From: Phorcus lineatus | Taxonomy: Eukaryota > Mollusca > Gastropoda > Trochida > Trochidae | NCBI GenBank assembly: GCA_921293015.1 | Contig: OV121094.1 | Coordinates: 4,702,764-4,766,763 of the forward strand | Reading direction: 5' to 3' | DNA: 64,000 nucleotides | Part shown: piece by piece, positions 59,545 through 64,000 of the stretch | How positions within the stretch are numbered: the first letter of the stretch is position 1 | Layout: each line of letters starts with the position of its first letter | Position numbers and translations under genes: made by a program | The notes under the pieces: model-generated | Told to the model about the DNA's origin: nothing | Database searches by the model: none | What the model saw: only the letters and a program-made list of their open reading frames with translations

Positions 59545-60165
59545 ATTTGAAAATGATGATAAAATGCTAACTTAAGCCCAGTGTATACTTAAGGTTTTGT
59601 AAACCTGACCTTAAACCTATGCTTGTGCTTACGTCAACACAGAATGTATAAGTCTTTATACATCCCTAAGAGGGTTGGAATTGGAATTAAATGGATAAGG
59701 AGTCTTCAAAATGAGTCAAGACACCATGAAATACAATGTATTGAGTTGGGAAAAACTTTTGGAATGAAAAAAAAGAGTTTTGGAAAAAAATTGAAAATGG
59801 TGATAAAATGCTAACTTAAGCCCTGTGTATACTTAAGGTTTTGTAAACCTGACCTTAAACCTACGCTGGGGCTTAAGTCAATACAGAATGTATAAGTCCT
59901 TGATTCATCGCTAAGAGGTTTGGAATTGGAACGAAAAGGGTATGGAGTCTTCAAAATGGGTTAAGACACCATGAAATACAATGTATTGAGTTGGGGGAAA
60001 GTTTTTGAATGAAAAAAGATATTTTGGAAAAAAATTGAAATGGTGATAAATGCTAACTTGAGCCCTGTGTAGACTTTAGGTTTTGTACACCTGACCTTAA
60101 ACCTACACTGGGGCTTAAGTCAACACAGAATGTATATATAGCAAAAGACTAAGTTTGTCCACTTC
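59545..60165 (+). repeat. ~240-bp satellite, array 2 (inverse of array 1)
   Basis: Two and a half units with GATAAAATGCTAACTTAAGC, CTGACCTTAAACCTA and GGAGTCTTCAAAATG blocks. A further partial unit (60300-60375) follows a LINE fragment. Confidence 0.85.
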
Positions 60166-60169
60166 AGAA

Positions 60170-60850
60170 CAGCTTCAAGAGCTATATCTTCTTGAACTAT
60201 AAGATTGGTAGTGAGTCCCTGGAGAACGCAGATACTTACAAATATCTCGGGTTATGGTCGAAAAACACCTTGACCTTAACTTCACAGCTAGAGAAGTTGC
60301 AGAGTCTGCAAAAAGAGCTCAAAATGAGTCAAAAATGCCAAAATACAATGAAAATAGTGGAGAAAAAATTCAAATTTGAAAATAACTCATTCATATATCC
60401 CATTTTGCCAAACATTTCTTAACATAAGAAACAGTAGATAATTTCATAAAACCCTATGTCAATTGATCTTAATTTAATCCTATGGCCATAATAGGTGGAA
60501 AGAAATATTTAACAGAGTGCTTCAACAGAATGAATCGCAAAATATACATTTTATGGAAACTAGATGTTCTCAAGTGTTAATTTGAAATGGTTTTAGTATA
60601 AAACAATTTATAACATCTTGACAATATATAAAATTATTTATATAAAATAGGAAACTTTGATTCTCATGGTTGTTCTTTTTGTAAGAAGATTTTTTAGAAA
60701 TTTGTCCCTTTACTTTGTGAATGTGTCCATTTTCAAAAGGTGTTGAAGGAGTTTACATAACAGCTTGAAAAGTTGGCAGAAGGAAATATTGACTTAACAA
60801 ATGAAAATATAATCTTGGTTTTGAAGGAAGGAATAACAATTCAGTTAAAA
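60170..60850 (+). pseudogene. LINE fragments beside the satellite
   Basis: 60185-60300 reads NYKIGSESLENADTYKYLGL followed by WSKNTLTLTSQLE, the 'YKYLGv' block of non-LTR reverse transcriptases. 60500-60850 reads a degenerate zf-RVT region (SHGCSFCKK…LCECVHFQKVLKEFT). Satellite sequence separates the two pieces. Confidence 0.55.
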
Positions 60851-61285
60851 CAATCAGCTTAATGATGAAGCAACATATCGACACAATGAGTGTAGAAGGG
60901 GTAAAAAAAACAACTTTGTATGTACACAAAATGAAATATTAAAATAAGTTTTATGACATCACAGCCAATACCAAACCTATGCTTTTTGCCTTTTGGTCAT
61001 ATCTCCACACTTTGTTCATAGATTTTATGCCTCATCAATAATCTAATTGTAAACATTGTAGTACAGCAATAATGATGGGTGGATTTGGATAAAATGTGGA
61101 AATGTGGAAATACGTTTTACAAGGTCAATATACAATATGCAATATTTCTTTCATATATTAGTAATATATATAACGACCCATGGGCAATAATAACAATAAA
61201 TATTAGTCTTCTCAATTCTTATTGCAGATATTAACTTGGACATGTTAATGTGTAAACGATGGGCAATAAAACATAAAAAAAGAAG

Positions 61286-61286
<1 letters not shown>

Positions 61287-61340
<54 letters not shown>
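61287..61340. repeat. (TA)n microsatellite
   Basis: Continuous TA dinucleotides left of the Penelope-like element. A longer (TA)n run lies on its right side (62129-62200). Confidence 0.95.
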
Positions 61341-61343
<3 letters not shown>

Positions 61344-61430
61344 AAAGTTAACGAATTTGAAATTGATCTTCAGCTCCCAGGCGTTATATATTGAACAATA
61401 CGAAGTCAGAAGTAAAAACAATCCATTTTA

Positions 61431-61470
61431 ATGGCTAGCGCTTTCAGCTCAACGAGCCTCTTCAGGCCAT
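61431..61470 (-). ncRNA. Minimal hammerhead ribozyme motif (left arm, inverted)
   Basis: Exact reverse-complement copy of the motif at 62048-62087, lying antisense to the first 13 codons of the GIY-YIG ORF. Confidence 0.65.
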
Positions 61471-61937
61471 ACATACAACCTAAAAATCTTCGTAAGTTAT
61501 TAACTTCATCCAAGTTTGATTCAAGTGAGTTAGAACCAACTGTATCTAAATGCGGTGATTCACGCTGTCTTACATGTAAAAATATCATGATAGGCTCTTC
61601 TGTACATATAAATGACAGTAAAGTATTTTCTGTAAGACAAAATATTAATTGTAACAGTAAAAATGTTGTTTATGTCATCACATGCTCTGGGTGCAATGAA
61701 AAATACATTGGAAAAACTGAAATGAAGTTAAAATTACGCATGAATTTACACAGATCTCAGATTAATCATCCAAAAAACCGTACAATTTCATTGAGTAAAC
61801 ATTTAGCTGAGTGTGGAAACGGGCATTTTTCAGTTTTCCCAATGTATAAATTAAATTTTGATAACAATAAACTTTTAGAAACAAAAGAAAGCAGATTTAT
61901 CAAAATGTTTTCACCAAGGTTAAATTCTAGAACTTAA
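61431..61937 (+). CDS. GIY-YIG endonuclease domain of a Penelope-like element (truncated)
   Basis: 168 codons, open to TAA. Residues 1-16 come from the inverted arm itself; homology to Penelope ORFs starts about residue 17 (PKNLRKLL). Cys41, Cys46 and Cys49 (C-x4-C-x2-C) form the small zinc-binding motif seen before the nuclease. The nuclease core is VVYVITC (residues 79-85) and KYIGKT (91-96), followed by Arg103 and His107 in LRMNLHRSQI and a Glu in LETKESRF near residue 153, which match the GIY-YIG catalytic positions. The canonical GIY is VVY, as usual in this family. In a full element this domain nicks DNA to prime reverse transcription. The N-terminal reverse transcriptase is missing, so the copy cannot move alone. 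Confidence 0.85.
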   Translation: MASAFSSTSLFRPYIQPKNLRKLLTSSKFDSSELEPTVSKCGDSRCLTCKNIMIGSSVHINDSKVFSVRQNINCNSKNVVYVITCSGCNEKYIGKTEMKLKLRMNLHRSQINHPKNRTISLSKHLAECGNGHFSVFPMYKLNFDNNKLLETKESRFIKMFSPRLNSRT

Positions 61938-62047
61938 ATGTTTTGCTGTACATGTATCCTATTGTAACCTATATTGTGACGTATTAATGCAATGACGTCA
62001 TGTTGTACACGATGACGTTGATTGGCAACGCATTATCCGTTGTATGT

Positions 62048-62087
62048 ATGGCCTGAAGAGGCTCGTTGAGCTGAAAGCGCTAGCCAT
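62048..62087 (+). ncRNA. Minimal hammerhead ribozyme motif (right arm)
   Basis: Stem I ATGGC/GCCAT (62048-62052 and 62083-62087), core CTGAAGA (62053-62059, fits CUGANGA), stem II GGCTC-GTT-GAGCT (62060-62072), GAAA (62073-62076), a very short stem III AGC/GCT (62076-62081) and cleavage base A at 62082. All invariant core bases are present. Very short stem III is typical of retroelement hammerheads, which may cleave as dimers. Confidence 0.7.
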
Positions 62088-62124
62088 TAAAATGGATTGT
62101 TTTTACTTCTGACTTCGTAATATT

Positions 62125-62128
<4 letters not shown>

Positions 62129-62200
<72 letters not shown>
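62129..62200. repeat. (TA)n microsatellite
   Basis: About 35 TA units immediately right of the Penelope-like element. Confidence 0.95.
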
Positions 62201-62202
<2 letters not shown>

Positions 62203-62625
62203 AACTAGATTCTTATGGCAGATATTTACGTAAACCGGTAACTCTACAAACATCCTAAAAGGAAAATTCTCAAAGGACACTACACAAACCCAGTATACCA
62301 CAATCGCAAAACATTTCGCATACACACTCATAAAAAAATTAGATATCGAAAGTTGCTAGGATATTCATCACATCAGAAATACAAACAAAAATGACGTTCC
62401 CCGTCTCACTTTCAGTTGTTGTTTGTAAAATGATTCCTTACCTGCTTAAAATATCTATTCAGAAAAAAATAGAAACTTTAACTTTTGCATACTGTCACTT
62501 ATATCTTTTCACCTGCCTTAAAATTTAGGCTAATCTTTGCAATGTACACACGAACGTGCTTAGACGAAAACAGCAGCCGCCGACTTTCCATTGCTCCTAA
62601 ATGCCCTCAGTCGTACAGACTCTAG

Positions 62626-62735
62626 TACGGGGTTCAAAGTTCGCAGGTCATGAAGACGTCACTCTTATGTCATAAGGTCATAATGTTGATATAAGTAACA
62701 CGGTCGAGATATGCCCATGACATACGTTCCCTCTG
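62626..62735. repeat. Dispersed repeat fragment (inverse of 32066-32165)
   Basis: Shares AAAGTTCGCAGGTCATGAA and AACACGGTCGAGAT with the complementary strand of 32066-32165. Confidence 0.55.
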
Positions 62736-62774
62736 AACATGTTAACAAACGCGACCGGACAGTTTGTTATTCAT

Positions 62775-63822
62775 TAGGGCAAACTGACCGAGCTTCGGAC
62801 GACACCCGAGGTCGCCCGAACTTCGGACACTTTTTATTTGGAGCTGACGCAATTATACGTGCGACTATTGCGATCTGTTTATTCTAAAATCCTTCTTCCC
62901 AGTGTGTTATTTTATTTCTTTCCTTTGATAAACATTCTAATCTCGGTAATATTTCTTATCGAAGTTTTGCCTGGAGGCGCAATTTACGGATTCTAGACAG
63001 AAAATTGCGAAATATTTGTTTCAATGTAAATGTTGACTCTTCAGTCAGGAGAGGTAGGGAGCGGTAAAATATGTTAAACTGTATTCATAAGCAAAGAAAA
63101 ATAACCAAATGTCCAATTATTCTTAACATCAGTACATATGAAGTGAAAAATAAGTAAATATTGAGATTTTGATAACATGTCAAAATGACCTTGGTTCGGA
63201 CAGTTTTAACCATGGTTCGGACACTTCTTAAGTTTTCTATTTAAGGACTCGTAATGTTTAAATTTAACAGACAAAAGTTCGTGAAACACAAATAAACATA
63301 CAACTAACACATAAAACAAACTGATTATTTTTGAAAACATACTGTTTTAGTGTCGAATGCCTACAAATGCGACCGTGACGTCACTATACTGTTACGGCGC
63401 ATGCAGCAGTTTTCAAGAATTCAACATCGGAAAAGTTGCTCTGTACCAGTAACAAATTACTTTATCCTCCCCCAAAACTATGAAATTGTTGTACAAAGCC
63501 TATTCACTGCGTGAGTGAGGATGTCAAAAAACAATTTTGATGATTATTTAAAGCCAGGGATGCATTCGAGGAGATAAGGTGCAACTGTCCAAAGTAAGGG
63601 CAGAAGTGTCCGAACCTCGGGCGAATTTACATACGCAAATAAAACCGTTATTTTCGGCTAAAACTGAAATAATTATGGCTAAATAGAAATAAATTAAAGA
63701 CAATATTAAATTTTTTATACTTTGGTTTGAAAATAATTATTTTCTTCTGATAATCATAAATTATATAGTCTTTCAAAATATTTAAATCGATACACTGTCC
63801 GTACCTCGGTCGGTTTGCCCTA
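62775..63822. mobile_element. 1.05-kb non-autonomous TIR element
   Basis: Ends TAGGGCAAACTGACCGAGCT and the near-complementary CCTCGGTCGGTTTGCCCTA, flanked by CAT (62772-62774 and 63823-63825), a possible 3-bp target duplication. Subterminal repeats of TTCGGAC/GTCCGAA occur near both ends and internally (62796, 62823, 63196, 63217, 63607). No transposase is encoded. Confidence 0.75.
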
Positions 63823-63837
63823 CATAACACAGTGACT

Positions 63838-63922
63838 TGCAGTGATTTCGTAGACAACACCATTTCGTAGACACGGGGATTTCGTAGACAAAACAATTTC
63901 GTAGACAAAACAATTTCGTAGA
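63838..63922. repeat. ~17-bp tandem repeat
   Basis: Five units of ATTTCGTAGACAAAACA type, abutting the TIR element on its right. Confidence 0.9.
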
Positions 63923-64000
63923 CAGTATTAAATTTGTATTTCTAAGTCACTATTGACAATTATTTTTAATAATTATTATATTTTATAGTAGTTCATAACT

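Larger units (their letters stand above)
61399..62119 (+). mobile_element. Penelope-like element remnant with inverted terminal arms
   Basis: Perfect 81-bp inverted arms (61399-61479 and 62039-62119; TACGAAGTCAGAAGTAAAAA at the outer end) flank a GIY-YIG ORF. Both outer sides run into (TA)n. The arms correspond to pseudo-LTR sequence and carry hammerhead-like motifs, features known for Penelope-like elements. The reverse transcriptase domain is absent, so this is a 5'-truncated copy. Confidence 0.8.

Noticed and set aside
62080-62331. Minus-strand frame containing a YI repeat
   Set aside because: Product of the (TA)n microsatellite.
1-64000. CRISPR array or bacterial defence island
   Set aside because: No spaced direct repeats of CRISPR type; the window is clearly eukaryotic, with spliced genes and metazoan transposons.

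Overview
This is eukaryotic, AT-rich, repeat-dense DNA with spliced genes. The most likely source is a gastropod mollusc, probably a vetigastropod of the abalone type. The clue is several fragments of a SINE family with a 'GGCGTAAAACACCAACTCAC'-like 3' tail (30722-30957; fragments near 34295 and 43420), which I associate from memory with abalone genomes. Tc1/mariner, mariner, L1/Tx1-like LINE, Penelope-like, Crypton-type and several TIR elements are all present. No bacterial-style operons, rRNA genes, tRNA genes or CRISPR arrays were seen.

Layout. Two tandem copies of one minus-strand gene dominate the left half. Copy 2 (20861-27448) can be spliced into eight exons with canonical GT/AG sites and consistent phases at every junction. 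It encodes a type I membrane protein with TNF-receptor-like cysteine-rich repeats, a Ser/Thr-rich stalk, one transmembrane helix and a short Pro/Ser-rich tail without a recognisable death domain. Copy 1 (1-5731) shows the first three of these exons and runs off the left edge. Its intron between the second and third of these exons carries a 3.85-kb TIR element (435-4282) that copy 2 lacks, so copy 2 serves as the empty site. The duplication extends upstream of the exons (about 9.4-10.75 kb against 28.65-31.14 kb), where a SINE later inserted in copy 2 with an 11-bp target duplication.

Between the copies lies a five-exon plus-strand gene (16152-20125, 537 residues) with a Crypton-type tyrosine recombinase/DUF3504 domain and an intact catalytic tetrad. 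It converges tail-to-tail with TNFR-like copy 2. A 120-bp hairpin and four CACGTG E-boxes lie just upstream of its start codon.

The right half (31-64 kb) is mostly mobile and satellite DNA. It holds a 1.41-kb Tc1-like element with TIRs and a broken transposase (35740-37152), LINE fragments near 40.3 and 60.5 kb, an unrecognised candidate host gene (40692-43699), a 5'-truncated LINE with a 16-bp target duplication (50008-51230), a 184-bp hAT-like MITE (51939-52122) and a decayed mariner (55030-55985). Further right are candidate exons of unknown identity (58.4-59.1 kb), a 240-bp satellite present in opposite orientations at 33 and 60 kb, a Penelope-like element with a GIY-YIG ORF between 81-bp inverted arms (61399-62119), and a 1.05-kb TIR element (62775-63822). 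Each Penelope arm contains a sequence that fits a minimal hammerhead ribozyme.
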